DNA of 64,000 nt from the NCBI GenBank assembly GCA_017548365.1, contig JAFZAC010000016.1:124001-188000 (forward strand), written 5' to 3'. The notes below the pieces were generated by a model. It saw only the letters and a program-made list of their open reading frames with translations. It made no database searches and was not told the origin of the DNA. Shown here in pieces: positions 1 through 8,451 of this stretch. The translations under genes and the position numbers were made by a program. The first letter of the stretch is position 1. Every line of letters begins with the position of its first letter. The DNA is from Muribaculaceae bacterium. Lineage in GTDB: Bacteria > Bacteroidota > Bacteroidia > Bacteroidales > Muribaculaceae.

Positions 1-1
1 T

Positions 2-1810
2 ATTAGAAACGTCGCTATAATTGCTCATGTGGACCACGGCAAGACCACACTTGTCGACAAGATGCTCGCTGCTGGCAACCTTTTCCGCGATAACCAAGTG
101 GTAGGGACGCAAATCCTCGACAGCAACGATCTTGAGCGTGAACGCGGCATCACAATCCTGTCAAAAAACGTATCAATCAACTATAAAGATTATAAAATCA
201 ACATCATTGATACCCCGGGTCACAGCGATTTTGGTGGTGAGGTGGAGCGAGTGCTAAACATGGCTGACGGATGTCTGCTGCTCGTTGATGCCTTTGAGGG
301 ACCTATGCCACAAACCCGCTTCGTGTTGCAGAAGGCAATTCAAATAGGTCTCAAGCCCATTGTTGTCATTAACAAGGTTGACAAGCCTAACTGCCGCCCC
401 GACGAAGTCCAAGAGGCAGTCTTCGACCTGATGTTCAATCTCGAGGCCACCGAGGACCAACTTGACTTTCCAACCATCTTTGGCAGCGCCAAGAACGGAT
501 GGATGAGCAATGACTGGCGAACTCCCACCGACAATATCACTGCTGTTCTTGACGCAATTATTGATCATATTCCAGCACCTAAAATGGTGGAAGGAGATCC
601 ACAGATGCTCATCACTTCGCTCGATTATAACACCTACGTGGGACGTATTGCAGTGGGACGCGTTCATCGTGGCGAACTACGCGACGGCATGGACGTGGGG
701 CTGTGCAAGAAAGACGGCACCGTTGCACGACAGCGCATCAAGGAACTGCGAGTGTTTGAGGGAATGGGACAAAAGCACGTTGACAGCGTGCAGTGTGGCG
801 ACATATGTGCTATTATAGGGCTTGACGGCTTTGAGATTGGCGACACAGTCACCTGTCTTGAAAATCCCGATCCCCTACCCCGCATCGCCATCGACGAGCC
901 CACCATGTCAATGCTCTTTACCATCAATGACTCGCCATTTTTTGGCAAGGAAGGAAAATATGTTACCTCACGGCACATACACGACCGTCTAATGCATGAG
1001 CTCGATAAGAACCTCGCTCTCAGGGTAGAGAAAAGTGAGGACGATGACTCATGGATAGTATTTGGGCGTGGAGTTCTCCACCTGAGCGTGCTCATCGAGG
1101 AAATGAGACGTGAGGGTTATGAGTTGCAAGTGGGTCAACCACAAGTCATCATCAAGGAGATTGACGGCGTGAAATGCGAACCCATCGAAACTTTGACCAT
1201 CAATGTTCCCGAGGAATATTCAAGCAAGATGATTGACATGGTTACCCGCCGCAAGGGCGAGATGACCATGATGGAGACTCAAAACGATCGCATTCACATG
1301 GAGTTCAAGATTCCGTCACGCGGTATAATAGGTCTGCGCACCAATGTGCTCACTGCAAGTGCCGGCGAGGCAATTATGGCACATAGGTTCTCGTGCTATG
1401 AACCCTGGAAGGGCGAAATTGTGCGTCGTGTAAATGGCTCCATTATCGCCATGGAAGGTGGCACAGCATTTGCCTACAGCATTGACAAACTTCAAGATCG
1501 TGGCAGATTTTTCATATTCCCACAAGAGGAAGTATATGCGGGCCAGGTCGTTGGAGAACACACTAAAGAAAAAGACCTTGTTGTTAATGTCACTAAGAAC
1601 AAGAAACTAACCAATATGCGTGCCAGTGGTGCTGACGACAAAATGCGCATTATTCCACCCATTGTATTCAGCCTAGAAGAGGCTTTGGAGTACATCAAGG
1701 CTGATGAATATGTCGAAATCACTCCTGGACACCTGCGCATGCGCAAGATAATCCTTGACGAGATTGAGCGCAAGCATCAGGCAAAACTGAGGGGTGAAAC
1801 CGAAGAATAA
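2..1810 (+). CDS. typA: Ribosome-associated GTPase TypA/BipA (5' end outside window)
   Basis: Translational GTPase of the TypA/BipA family, which binds the ribosome and is linked to 50S assembly and stress. The reading frame is open from base 2, giving [16 protein letters not shown], so the true start lies only a few codons before the window and the first in-window GTG at 29 is internal. Visible G motifs are AHVDHGKTT (P-loop), DTPGHSDF (G3) and NKVDKPN (G4), followed by translation-factor beta-barrel, EF-G-like and BipA C-terminal regions. The visible length of about 602 residues fits the family. It is followed after 33 bases by a Sel1 protein gene on the same strand, probably read through from this gene. 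Confidence 0.97.
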   Translation: MRNVAIIAHVDHGKTTLVDKMLAAGNLFRDNQVVGTQILDSNDLERERGITILSKNVSINYKDYKINIIDTPGHSDFGGEVERVLNMADGCLLLVDAFEGPMPQTRFVLQKAIQIGLKPIVVINKVDKPNCRPDEVQEAVFDLMFNLEATEDQLDFPTIFGSAKNGWMSNDWRTPTDNITAVLDAIIDHIPAPKMVEGDPQMLITSLDYNTYVGRIAVGRVHRGELRDGMDVGLCKKDGTVARQRIKELRVFEGMGQKHVDSVQCGDICAIIGLDGFEIGDTVTCLENPDPLPRIAIDEPTMSMLFTINDSPFFGKEGKYVTSRHIHDRLMHELDKNLALRVEKSEDDDSWIVFGRGVLHLSVLIEEMRREGYELQVGQPQVIIKEIDGVKCEPIETLTINVPEEYSSKMIDMVTRRKGEMTMMETQNDRIHMEFKIPSRGIIGLRTNVLTASAGEAIMAHRFSCYEPWKGEIVRRVNGSIIAMEGGTAFAYSIDKLQDRGRFFIFPQEEVYAGQVVGEHTKEKDLVVNVTKNKKLTNMRASGADDKMRIIPPIVFSLEEALEYIKADEYVEITPGHLRMRKIILDEIERKHQAKLRGETEE

Positions 1811-1843
1811 GCATTTTTATTAACTCCTAATAACAATACTATT

Positions 1844-2413
1844 ATGAAGAATTCAAAAAAATTATTAAGCATCATAACACTATTTGCCTTGGTTGCAATG
1901 GTGTTTGCCCCAGAAGCACAAGCTCGCAAGAAGCGCGACCTGAAGAAAGAGGCTATTGAAGACCTGATAAGAGAAGGCAACAAGTGCTATGAAGAGGGCA
2001 ACTACGAAGAAGCCGTAGAGTATTTCGAGGCTGCTCAAAAGAAAGGTGACCTACGCGCAACTCACAACCTGGCAGTATGCTATGCTGAGGGAAAAGGTGT
2101 TGACAAGAGCCTCACCATGGCTTTTAAGCTCTATGAGAAAGCCGCAAAGAAAGGATATGTCGATTCGCAGGTGGCTCTCGGAGAGATGTACAAGAACGCC
2201 TATGGTTGCAAGCAAGACTACAAGAAAGCCATCAAATGGTTTGAGAAAGCAGCAAAGCAAGGCGACAGCGACGCCATGTATTTGATAGGTGTATGTTACT
2301 ACTATGGCGGCTACGGCATCAAGAAAGATTTGAAAAAAGCCAAAGAATGGATTGCCAAATCGGCCGCTCTCGGCAATGAGACTGCCATCGAGAACTTGCC
2401 AAAGCTGCAATAA
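1844..2413 (+). CDS. Secreted Sel1-repeat (TPR-like) protein
   Basis: Protein of 189 residues with a Sec signal peptide (KK near the N-terminus, hydrophobic residues 7-22, likely cleavage after AQA at residue 27) and no lipobox cysteine, so it is probably periplasmic. After a basic, charged linker come about three to four Sel1-type helical repeats, recognisable by A-x-x-N/Y-L-x-x-x-Y-x-x-G patterns such as NLAVCYAEGKGV and LIGVCYYYGGYG, alternating with W/LYEKAAKKG-type helices. Such repeats act as protein-binding scaffolds; no enzyme motif is visible. It lies 33 bases after typA with no promoter seen between them, and a strong hairpin follows its stop. Confidence 0.85.
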   Translation: MKNSKKLLSIITLFALVAMVFAPEAQARKKRDLKKEAIEDLIREGNKCYEEGNYEEAVEYFEAAQKKGDLRATHNLAVCYAEGKGVDKSLTMAFKLYEKAAKKGYVDSQVALGEMYKNAYGCKQDYKKAIKWFEKAAKQGDSDAMYLIGVCYYYGGYGIKKDLKKAKEWIAKSAALGNETAIENLPKLQ

Positions 2414-2435
2414 ACTTTATTTGAACAAATATACG

Positions 2436-2471
2436 TCAGCCCTATTGACCACAACAAGTCAATAGGGCTGA
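2436..2471 (+). terminator. Hairpin after the Sel1-repeat gene
   Basis: A 14-base-pair perfect stem (TCAGCCCTATTGAC against its complement) with an 8-base loop begins 23 bases after the stop codon. The following U-tract is poor, so termination strength is uncertain, but position and stem length fit the end of the typA-Sel1 unit. Confidence 0.7.
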
Positions 2472-2551
2472 ATTATGACAGCTATTTTAACACGAACCGT
2501 CAACTTTGACATAACAGTTAATGTCAAAAACCAAAAAAACATTAAAATGGC

Positions 2552-2581
2552 TTGCCATGTGATGAATTATATGTAACTTTG
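2552..2581 (+). promoter_or_regulatory. Bacteroidetes-type promoter for bamD
   Basis: TTG at 2552-2554 and TAACTTTG at 2574-2581 are separated by 19 bases, matching the Bacteroidetes -33/-7 consensus. Transcription would begin near 2588, leaving a leader of roughly 18 bases before the ATG at 2606. This rules out the in-frame ATG at 2552 as a start. Confidence 0.8.
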
Positions 2582-2605
2582 CACGCTAATATTGTAAATA
2601 CTGAA

Positions 2606-3412
2606 ATGACACGTCGTTTATTGATAATATTGTCGCTTGTTGTTGTGCTCACTTCATGTGGAGAGTATAACAAAGTCCTTAAGAGTGGCGACTACAATCT
2701 CAAGTATGAGTATGCCAAGAAGGCCTTTGAGAACAAGAAGTACACTCAGGCCTATACTATCCTCTCGGACCTAGTGCCAATATTCAAAGGCACTGAAAAA
2801 GGTGAAGAGTGCCTTTACTTACTGGGATTGAGCTACTATGAGAATCAAGATTACCTTAATTCCGGCTCATATTTCAAGCAGTATTACTCAATCTACCCCA
2901 AGGGGAGATATGCCGAGCTAGCAAGGTTCTATGCCGGTTATGGCTATTACCTCGACTCTCCCGAACCTCAGCTCGACCAAAGTGAGACTCTTAGAGCAAT
3001 TGAAGAGCTGCAAGCATTTCTTGAGTACTTCCCCAAAAGCGATAAAGTGGCAATAGCACAAAATGCCATTTTTGAGTTACAGGACAAGCTTGTGCTCAAG
3101 GAGCTTGAAAATGCTCAGCTCTACAACAATCTGGGCAGCTATCTAGGAAACAACTACGAAAGTGCTGTTATTACTGCCAAGAATGCCATCAAGGCCTACC
3201 CCTACAGCAAGTATAAAGAGCAACTTGAGATGCTCGTCCTCAAGTCACGCTTCAAGGAAGCCCAAATGAGTGTTGACGAGAAGAAAGAGGAACGATACAG
3301 GACTGTTGTTGATGAGTATTATGCTTTTATCAACGATTATCCCAACAGCGAGAACCGCAAAGAAGCCGACAATATCTTTAAGATTGCCGACAAATATTTG
3401 AACCGAAAATAA
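2606..3412 (+). CDS. bamD: Outer membrane protein assembly lipoprotein BamD
   Basis: BamD (YfiO) is the lipoprotein partner of BamA in the beta-barrel assembly machine at the inner face of the outer membrane. The 268-residue product begins with a lipoprotein signal ending LTSC (Cys18), then shows TPR-like helical repeats such as YAKKAFENKKYTQAYTILSDL and LGLSYYENQDYLNSGSYFKQ. Length and repeat layout match Bacteroidetes BamD. The ATG at 2606 was chosen because the longer frame starting at 2552 would place the -7 promoter element and transcription start inside the coding region, and because only this start gives a proper signal peptide. An omega-subunit gene follows after 37 bases, an order often seen in Bacteroidales. 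Confidence 0.93.
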   Translation: MTRRLLIILSLVVVLTSCGEYNKVLKSGDYNLKYEYAKKAFENKKYTQAYTILSDLVPIFKGTEKGEECLYLLGLSYYENQDYLNSGSYFKQYYSIYPKGRYAELARFYAGYGYYLDSPEPQLDQSETLRAIEELQAFLEYFPKSDKVAIAQNAIFELQDKLVLKELENAQLYNNLGSYLGNNYESAVITAKNAIKAYPYSKYKEQLEMLVLKSRFKEAQMSVDEKKEERYRTVVDEYYAFINDYPNSENRKEADNIFKIADKYLNRK

Positions 3413-3449
3413 TAAACATACACTATATAATTAGACAATACAAACTACA

Positions 3450-3794
3450 ATGGCTATCGATTACAAGAAATCAAACGCTCCACAAAACACAACAGTACAT
3501 GACCTCATTGACCTGGCAGAACAAACAGGTAATATCTATGAGACTGTAGCAATCATTGGCAAACGCGCCAACCAAATCTCGGCCGACATGAAGAACGACC
3601 TAGAGAAAAAATTGCAGGAGTTCACCGAGAAAACCGACAACCTCGAGGAAATCTCAGAGAACCGTGAGCAAATCGAGATCTCTAAATACTACGAGAAGCT
3701 CCCAAAATCCACACTGATTGCAACCAAGGAATATGAGGAAGGAAAGCTGCACTTCAGGAACGTGACAAAGGAGAAAGACGGAATAAACTTCTAA
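3450..3794 (+). CDS. rpoZ: RNA polymerase omega-like subunit (Rpb6/RpoZ family, Bacteroidetes type)
   Basis: A 114-residue protein matching the Bacteroidetes DNA-directed RNA polymerase omega subunit. Key features are the GNIYETVAIIGKRANQIS core, corresponding to the omega/Rpb6 helix that contacts the beta-prime subunit, then a long charged helix and EQIEISKYYEKLPKSTLIA near the C-terminus. In proteobacterial omega the equivalent helix reads V..RA.Q. It is probably co-transcribed with bamD (37-base gap) and ends just before a bidirectional terminator. Recognition rests on recalled similarity of the core motif; no alignment was run. Confidence 0.85.
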   Translation: MAIDYKKSNAPQNTTVHDLIDLAEQTGNIYETVAIIGKRANQISADMKNDLEKKLQEFTEKTDNLEEISENREQIEISKYYEKLPKSTLIATKEYEEGKLHFRNVTKEKDGINF

Positions 3795-3825
3795 TTTTCC
3801 CGTTGACCGTCAATACTCTCCTATG

Positions 3826-3869
3826 AAAAAACAATGAGCCGCGATGATGTCGCGGCTCATTGTTTTTTA
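3826..3869. terminator. Bidirectional intrinsic terminator between rpoZ and barrel-protein gene
   Basis: An 18-base-pair perfect stem with a 7-base loop, including six A residues on the left arm and six T residues on the right. It therefore gives a U-tract in both directions and serves the two convergent genes. Confidence 0.93.
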
Positions 3870-3886
3870 TCTGTGTGTATCAAATT

Positions 3887-4342
3887 TTAAAACTTGTATC
3901 TCACACCAAGAGAGGTCACACTCTGGTTCCAGTCCTTGAGAACCTGGATTCGCTCTTCGGTATAGAACCTGAAATTGTTGGTAATGCGATACTCTGCGCC
4001 AAAACCAATGTTTGCGCCAAATCGATCTTCACTATCATCAAATCTAGCATAGGAGAAACCAGCCATGGGATAAAGCACAAAGTTGCTACCAGTCTTTATC
4101 AGATAATGGAGATTAAGATTGGCATTAATCGCACTTATACCCTCGTTCTCAAAATAATAGATAAACTCTGGCTCAATACGGAAATTGTCGATGAACTCAT
4201 ACTCTAGATTGACCCCAAGTCCAACCATAGAGTTCTTGGACGCATAATTAAACTGGCCACCTACCGAGAAGTCGCCCTTCTGCGCCGACATTGTCATTGT
4301 TGCCGCAAAAGCCACCAGAGTAAAAATCAAAATTTTCTTCAT
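3887..4342 (-). CDS. Small outer-membrane beta-barrel protein (porin-like)
   Basis: A 151-residue protein with a cleavable signal (MKKILIFTLVAFAA, cleavage near MSAQ) followed by alternating amphipathic strands such as FSVGGQFNYAS, MVGLGVNLEYEF, FRIEPEFIYYF and NIGFGAEYRI, and a C-terminal phenylalanine. These are hallmarks of an eight-stranded outer-membrane barrel of the OmpA/OmpX-like fold; no periplasmic OmpA domain is present. The substrate or role cannot be read from the sequence. It has its own promoter at 4378-4408, lying directly against the gdhA terminator hairpin. Confidence 0.82.
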   Translation of the reverse strand: MKKILIFTLVAFAATMTMSAQKGDFSVGGQFNYASKNSMVGLGVNLEYEFIDNFRIEPEFIYYFENEGISAINANLNLHYLIKTGSNFVLYPMAGFSYARFDDSEDRFGANIGFGAEYRITNNFRFYTEERIQVLKDWNQSVTSLGVRYKF

Positions 4343-4377
4343 AATAATATGTATTTAAATGTTGAACTTTCCAGCCA

Positions 4378-4408
4378 CAAAATTAATACAAATCAGTTAA
4401 TTATGCAA
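4378..4408 (-). promoter_or_regulatory. Promoter for the barrel-protein gene
   Basis: On the minus strand TTG (4408-4406) and TAATTTTG (4385-4378) are separated by 20 bases, fitting the Bacteroidetes consensus. The predicted leader is about 30 bases. The -33 element abuts the upstream gdhA hairpin, so the two units are packed without spare sequence. Confidence 0.7.
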
Positions 4409-4441
4409 GTGTCCGCCACTTGAAACACAAGCGGCGGACAC
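4409..4441 (-). terminator. Hairpin terminator after gdhA
   Basis: In minus-strand RNA, GUGUCCGCC-G-CUUG pairs with CAAG-U-GGCGGACAC, a 14-base-pair stem including one G-U pair. The U-tract after it is weak (UUGCAUAAUU). It lies about 50 bases past the gdhA stop. Confidence 0.7.
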
Positions 4442-4490
4442 ACATATATATAAATATTATCTATTGTTATATCATTTGCTGATATTGGGA

Positions 4491-5834
4491 TTAGATAACG
4501 CCCTGCTCGAGCATAGCCTGAGCAACCTTCATGAAGCCAGCGATGTTAGCACCCTTAACATAGTCAATAGTGCCATCTTCCTTTGTACCGAACTTCACGC
4601 ACTGCTCGTGGATGTTCTCCATGATCCAGTGAAGCTTCTCATCAACTTCCTTAGCCGACCAGCTCAGGTGAGCAGCGTTCTGAGTCATCTCGAGACCAGA
4701 GGTAGCTACGCCACCAGCGTTAACTGCCTTGCCAGGAGCGAAGAGAACACCATTGTTCTGGAAGAAGTGGATAGCGCCAGGCTGGCAGCCCATGTTAGAA
4801 ACCTCGCAGCAGCACCAGCAGCCGTTAGCCTTCAATTCCTTAGCGTCGTCCTCGCTGAGCTCATTCTGGAATGCGCATGGAAGAGCGATGTCGCAAGGTA
4901 CACTCCAAGCCTTCTTGCCTGCAGTGAACTTAGCCTTCTCGGGGAACTTGTCGGCCATATCCTGTACTTTATTGCGGTTAGAAGCACGCATAACGAGCAT
5001 ATAGTCGATCATCTCCTTAGTTATGCCATCAGCAATCTCGCAAACGCCGTCGGGGCCAGAAATTGCAACAACCTTAGCGCCAAGCTCAGTAGCCTTGATA
5101 GCAGCACCCCAAGCTACATTACCGAAGCCCGAGAGAGCAACCTTCAAGCCCTTGATGTCCTTGCCTGCCTTGTGGAGAAGGTGCTCAGTGAAGTAAAGAG
5201 CGCCAAAACCAGTTGCCTCGGGACGGAGGATAGAACCACCCCAAGTCTCACCCTTACCAGTGAGAACGCCAGTGTGATACTGACGAGACAGTTTTTGATA
5301 CATACCATTGAGATAACCAATCTCACGGCCACCAACGCCTACATCGCCAGCGGGAACATCCTGATCGGGACCAATGCAGTGACGGAGCTCAAGCATGAAT
5401 GCCTGGCAGAAACGCATGATTTCAGCGTCACTCTTTCCAACGGGATCGAAGTCAGATCCACCCTTGCCGCCACCCATAGGTAGAGTAGTAAGAGCGTTCT
5501 TGAATGTCTGCTCGAAACCGAGGAACTTCAACATTGAGGGAGTAACTGCCTTGTGGAAGCGCAAACCACCCTTGTAAGGGCCAATGGCGCTATTGAACTG
5601 AACGCGATAGCCAAGGTTTGTTTGAACCTCACCCTTGTCGTCAATCCAGTTAACACGGAAAGTGAAGATGCGCTCGGGCTCAACAATGCGCTCGATGATC
5701 TTAGCCTTCTCAAACTCGGGATGTTGGTTGTAAACCTCTTCTACTGATTCGAGAACCTCGCGAACTGCTTGCAGATACTCTGATTCCCCTGGGTGTTTAG
5801 CCTCCAGGTGGGCCATGATTTTTTCTACGTTCAT
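4491..5834 (-). CDS. gdhA: NADP-dependent glutamate dehydrogenase
   Basis: Hexameric glutamate dehydrogenase that interconverts glutamate and 2-oxoglutarate plus ammonia; in gut Bacteroidales it is a main ammonium assimilation route. The 447 residues match the usual length. Substrate-site motifs GPYKGGLRFH (residues 85-94) and PMGGGKGGSDFDP with catalytic Lys124 are present, followed by the dinucleotide-binding motif LSGFGNVAWGAA. The family is the small bacterial class that is mostly NADP-specific. A possible -7 element lies 73 bases upstream at 5907-5914. The gene stands alone between a divergent serine operon and a barrel-protein gene. Confidence 0.96.
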   Translation of the reverse strand: MNVEKIMAHLEAKHPGESEYLQAVREVLESVEEVYNQHPEFEKAKIIERIVEPERIFTFRVNWIDDKGEVQTNLGYRVQFNSAIGPYKGGLRFHKAVTPSMLKFLGFEQTFKNALTTLPMGGGKGGSDFDPVGKSDAEIMRFCQAFMLELRHCIGPDQDVPAGDVGVGGREIGYLNGMYQKLSRQYHTGVLTGKGETWGGSILRPEATGFGALYFTEHLLHKAGKDIKGLKVALSGFGNVAWGAAIKATELGAKVVAISGPDGVCEIADGITKEMIDYMLVMRASNRNKVQDMADKFPEKAKFTAGKKAWSVPCDIALPCAFQNELSEDDAKELKANGCWCCCEVSNMGCQPGAIHFFQNNGVLFAPGKAVNAGGVATSGLEMTQNAAHLSWSAKEVDEKLHWIMENIHEQCVKFGTKEDGTIDYVKGANIAGFMKVAQAMLEQGVI

Positions 5835-6174
5835 GATCGAAATGATTTAGAAAATTAATTTAAAAAAATTACTATTTAGTTATATTCTTATTTCAAAAGA
5901 ACAGCACAAATTTATAGTAAAAAAGTGGAACAGCGCAGCGCAAAAAATATGTTTTTTAGCATAAATTTGACTTTTATCCATTTTTCACAGCTCTTTATTT
6001 TATTTAAACGTCTAACAAAATTTAGTTTTAAATTATCATTTAATTAACATCCACCATAAATAGCTAATAAAAAGGTAGATATTTGAAGAAAATTCACTCA
6101 AAAATGATAAAAACCGCTATTTGTGAAATAAAATGATTATGTTTTATAACATAATTTCTTTTTGACTTTTATTG
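5835..6174. other. AT-rich divergent intergenic region between gdhA and serC
   Basis: About 340 bases with no credible open frame. On the minus strand TAAATTTG (5914-5907) is a possible gdhA -7 element without a TTG at normal spacing. On the plus strand TAAATTTG also occurs at 5962-5969, too far from serC to be assigned. A perfect dyad lies at 6136-6155, listed separately. No tRNA or recognisable small RNA was seen. Confidence 0.6.
6136..6155. promoter_or_regulatory. Palindrome upstream of the serC promoter (possible operator)
   Basis: ATTATGTT-TTAT-AACATAAT is an 8-base-pair perfect dyad with a 4-base centre, ending 19 bases before the serC -33 element. Location fits an activator or repressor site, but its AT-rich make-up means chance is possible. 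Confidence 0.3.
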
Positions 6175-6204
6175 TTGTTTAGTCAATAAAAATAGGTACT
6201 TTTG
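6175..6204 (+). promoter_or_regulatory. Promoter of the serC-serA unit
   Basis: TTG at 6175-6177 and TACTTTTG at 6197-6204 are 19 bases apart, a full Bacteroidetes match. It gives a leader of roughly 40 bases before the serC ATG. Confidence 0.78.
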
Positions 6205-6250
6205 CGAAAAGATTTTTTATTACCATTATTTTTTAAACAAACTACATTTT

Positions 6251-7318
6251 ATGAAGAAGCACAATTTCTATGCAGGCCCATCAATTTTAAGTCAGTATGC
6301 TATTGATAATACTATTGAGGGCATTCGTGATTTTGCCGGTACAGGCTTATCGGTTCTTGAGATTTCTCACCGCAGCAAGGAGTTTCAAGCTGTAATGGAC
6401 GAGGCACAAGCCCTCTTCAAGGAATTGCTCGATATCCCCGAGGGATATGAAGTTTTGTTCGTGGGTGGCGGCGCCAGCACTCAATTCTGCATGGTTCCTT
6501 ACAATCTGCTCAAGACTAAGGCAGCCTATGTTGACTCAGGCACATGGGCCAACAAGGCCATAAAAGAAGCAAAGCTCTTTGGCGAGGTTGAAGTAGTGGC
6601 TTCATCAAAGGAAGACAACTACATTTACTACCCCAAGAACTTTACTGTTCCTGCCGATGCCGATTATCTTCATATCACTACCAATAACACCATCTATGGC
6701 ACCGAGCTGCGTGAAGATCTCGATGTTAACGTGCCTCTGGTAGCCGACATGTCGAGCGACATCTTCTCTCGCCCTGTTGACGTATCGAAGTATGCTCTCA
6801 TCTATGGTGGAGCACAAAAGAACCTCGCACCTGCAGGTGTGACTTTTGTCATCATAAAGAAGGATATCTTAGGCAAGGTTGACCGCGCAATTCCTACCAT
6901 GCTCAACTATCAGACTCACATCGACAAGGGCTCGATGTTCAACACACCTCCCGTACTTCCTATCTTCACCGCTTTGCAAACTCTTCGTTGGCTCAAAGAT
7001 TTGGGTGGCGTGAAAGAGATGCAGCGCATCAACGAGGAAAAAGGTGCATGCCTCTATGACGCTATCGATTCAAGCCGCATGTTTGTGGGCACTACTCACG
7101 AAGACAGCCGTTCACTCATGAATGTGTGCTTCGTGATGAAGCCCGAATACAAAGAGCTTGAGAAAGACTTCCTCGAGTTTGCAACCAGCAAGGGCATCGT
7201 TGGAATCAAGGGCCACCGTAGTGTAGGTGGTTTCCGTGCATCACTCTATAATGCACTTCCTCTCGAGAGCGTTAAGGTTCTTGTTGACGCAATGAAGGAA
7301 TTTGAGAACAATCATTAA
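6251..7318 (+). CDS. serC: Phosphoserine aminotransferase
   Basis: PLP-dependent class V aminotransferase converting 3-phosphohydroxypyruvate and glutamate to phosphoserine, the second step of serine synthesis; it also acts in pyridoxal phosphate synthesis in some bacteria. The 355 residues match the family. The N-terminus [14 protein letters not shown], the GGGASTQF phosphate loop and the Schiff-base lysine in [11 protein letters not shown] (Lys190) are present, and the C-terminus has the usual [19 protein letters not shown]. serA follows after 73 bases on the same strand with no promoter seen, forming a two-gene serine unit. Confidence 0.97.
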   Translation: MKKHNFYAGPSILSQYAIDNTIEGIRDFAGTGLSVLEISHRSKEFQAVMDEAQALFKELLDIPEGYEVLFVGGGASTQFCMVPYNLLKTKAAYVDSGTWANKAIKEAKLFGEVEVVASSKEDNYIYYPKNFTVPADADYLHITTNNTIYGTELREDLDVNVPLVADMSSDIFSRPVDVSKYALIYGGAQKNLAPAGVTFVIIKKDILGKVDRAIPTMLNYQTHIDKGSMFNTPPVLPIFTALQTLRWLKDLGGVKEMQRINEEKGACLYDAIDSSRMFVGTTHEDSRSLMNVCFVMKPEYKELEKDFLEFATSKGIVGIKGHRSVGGFRASLYNALPLESVKVLVDAMKEFENNH

Positions 7319-7391
7319 TACAAACATTAATAAATAGTGGGTTATGTGGCGACAAGCCACAACACACTTTAATCAAAAGTCCTAAAACATA

Positions 7392-8309
7392 ATGAAGATT
7401 TTAGTTGCTACCGAGAAACCTTTTGCCGCAGCTGCCGTTACTGGCATCCGCGAAGTTGTTGAACAAGGCGGTCATGAGCTCGTGCTTGTTGAGAAAGGCA
7501 CTAAGCAAGACATGATCAACGCAATAAAAGACTGCGCTGGACTTATCGTGCGCAGCGACAAGGTTGATAAAGAAGTGTTTGACGCAGCTCCACAGCTCAA
7601 GGTGGTTGTTCGCGCCGGTGCAGGTTACGACAACATCGACCTCGAGGAGGCTACTAAGCATGGTGTGTGCGTTATGAACACTCCTGGCCAAAATGCCAAC
7701 GCTGTTGCTGAGCTTGTGTTTGGCATGATTGTCACACTCATCCGCAACCGCTACAACGGGACTTCGGGTACCGAGCTCAAAGGCAAGACCCTGGGCATCC
7801 ACGCCTATGGTGCAGTTGGCCGCAACGTTGCACGCATCGCCAAGGGATTTGATATGAAGGTTAGCGCCCTCGACCCATTCGTTAAGGATGAAGTAATGGA
7901 AGCCGACGGCATCATTCCCGTTCACACTGTTGAGGAGCTCTACAAGAACAACCAATACGTGAGTCTCCACATTCCAGCCAACGACCAGACTCGCAAGTCG
8001 GTTAACAAGACCCTTCTTGAGATTATGCCAAAGGGAGGAACACTCATCAATGCTGCACGCAAGGAAGTTATCAACGAAGAAGATCTTGCAGCTGTGCTCG
8101 AAGCACGCCCCGATTTGCACTATGTTGCCGATGTGAAACCCGAGAACGCTGCTGAACTTGAGGAGAAATTCCCTGAGAGAGTGTTCTTCACTCCCAAGAA
8201 GATGGGTGCTCAAACTGCAGAGGCTAACATCAACGCAGGTCTTGCCGCAGCCAACCAGGTTGTTGCTCACCTCAAGGATGGTTTCAACCGCTTCCAGGTG
8301 AACAAATAA
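7392..8309 (+). CDS. serA: D-3-phosphoglycerate dehydrogenase, short type III form
   Basis: NAD-dependent 2-hydroxyacid dehydrogenase catalysing the first step of serine synthesis. The 305 residues contain only the substrate and nucleotide domains; the C-terminal ACT/ASB regulatory domains of long SerA are absent, so serine feedback through ACT is not expected. The nucleotide motif is AYGAVGRNVARIA (residues 138-150), with catalytic Arg223 (AARKE) and Glu251 (KPENA). Where most family members have TPHxG with a catalytic histidine, this protein has TPKKMG (Lys269-Lys270), the pattern of the described type IIIK enzymes. It lies downstream of serC and is closed by a strong terminator. Confidence 0.94.
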   Translation: MKILVATEKPFAAAAVTGIREVVEQGGHELVLVEKGTKQDMINAIKDCAGLIVRSDKVDKEVFDAAPQLKVVVRAGAGYDNIDLEEATKHGVCVMNTPGQNANAVAELVFGMIVTLIRNRYNGTSGTELKGKTLGIHAYGAVGRNVARIAKGFDMKVSALDPFVKDEVMEADGIIPVHTVEELYKNNQYVSLHIPANDQTRKSVNKTLLEIMPKGGTLINAARKEVINEEDLAAVLEARPDLHYVADVKPENAAELEEKFPERVFFTPKKMGAQTAEANINAGLAAANQVVAHLKDGFNRFQVNK

Positions 8310-8339
8310 TTTATTGATTAGAACACACATACAAATAAC

Positions 8340-8374
8340 AAAACTCGCTAGGCACTACCCTAACGAGTTTTTTT
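8340..8374 (+). terminator. Terminator of the serC-serA unit
   Basis: AAAACTCG-C-TAGG and CCTA-A-CGAGTTTT form a 13-position stem with one mismatch and a 5-base loop, followed by a run of T. It starts 31 bases after the serA stop. Confidence 0.88.
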
Positions 8375-8402
8375 ATAAAAAACCAATTGCCACTAATGGA
8401 TT

Positions 8403-8432
8403 TTGACAAAACGCTTATATTTGTTATCTTTG
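8403..8432 (+). promoter_or_regulatory. Promoter of the dihydrouridine synthase gene
   Basis: TTG at 8403-8405 and TATCTTTG at 8425-8432 with a 19-base spacer. The start codon at 8452 lies only about 12 bases past the expected transcription start, a very short leader. Confidence 0.8.
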
Positions 8433-8451
8433 TCAAAAAAATGCAGAGAAT

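Noticed and set aside
4464-5483. Open frame of 339 codons on the plus strand opposite gdhA
   Set aside because: Antisense shadow of a strongly conserved enzyme; no promoter or recognisable motif.
7401-8330. Open frame of 309 codons on the minus strand opposite serA
   Set aside because: Mirror of serA; composition and lack of motifs show it is a shadow.
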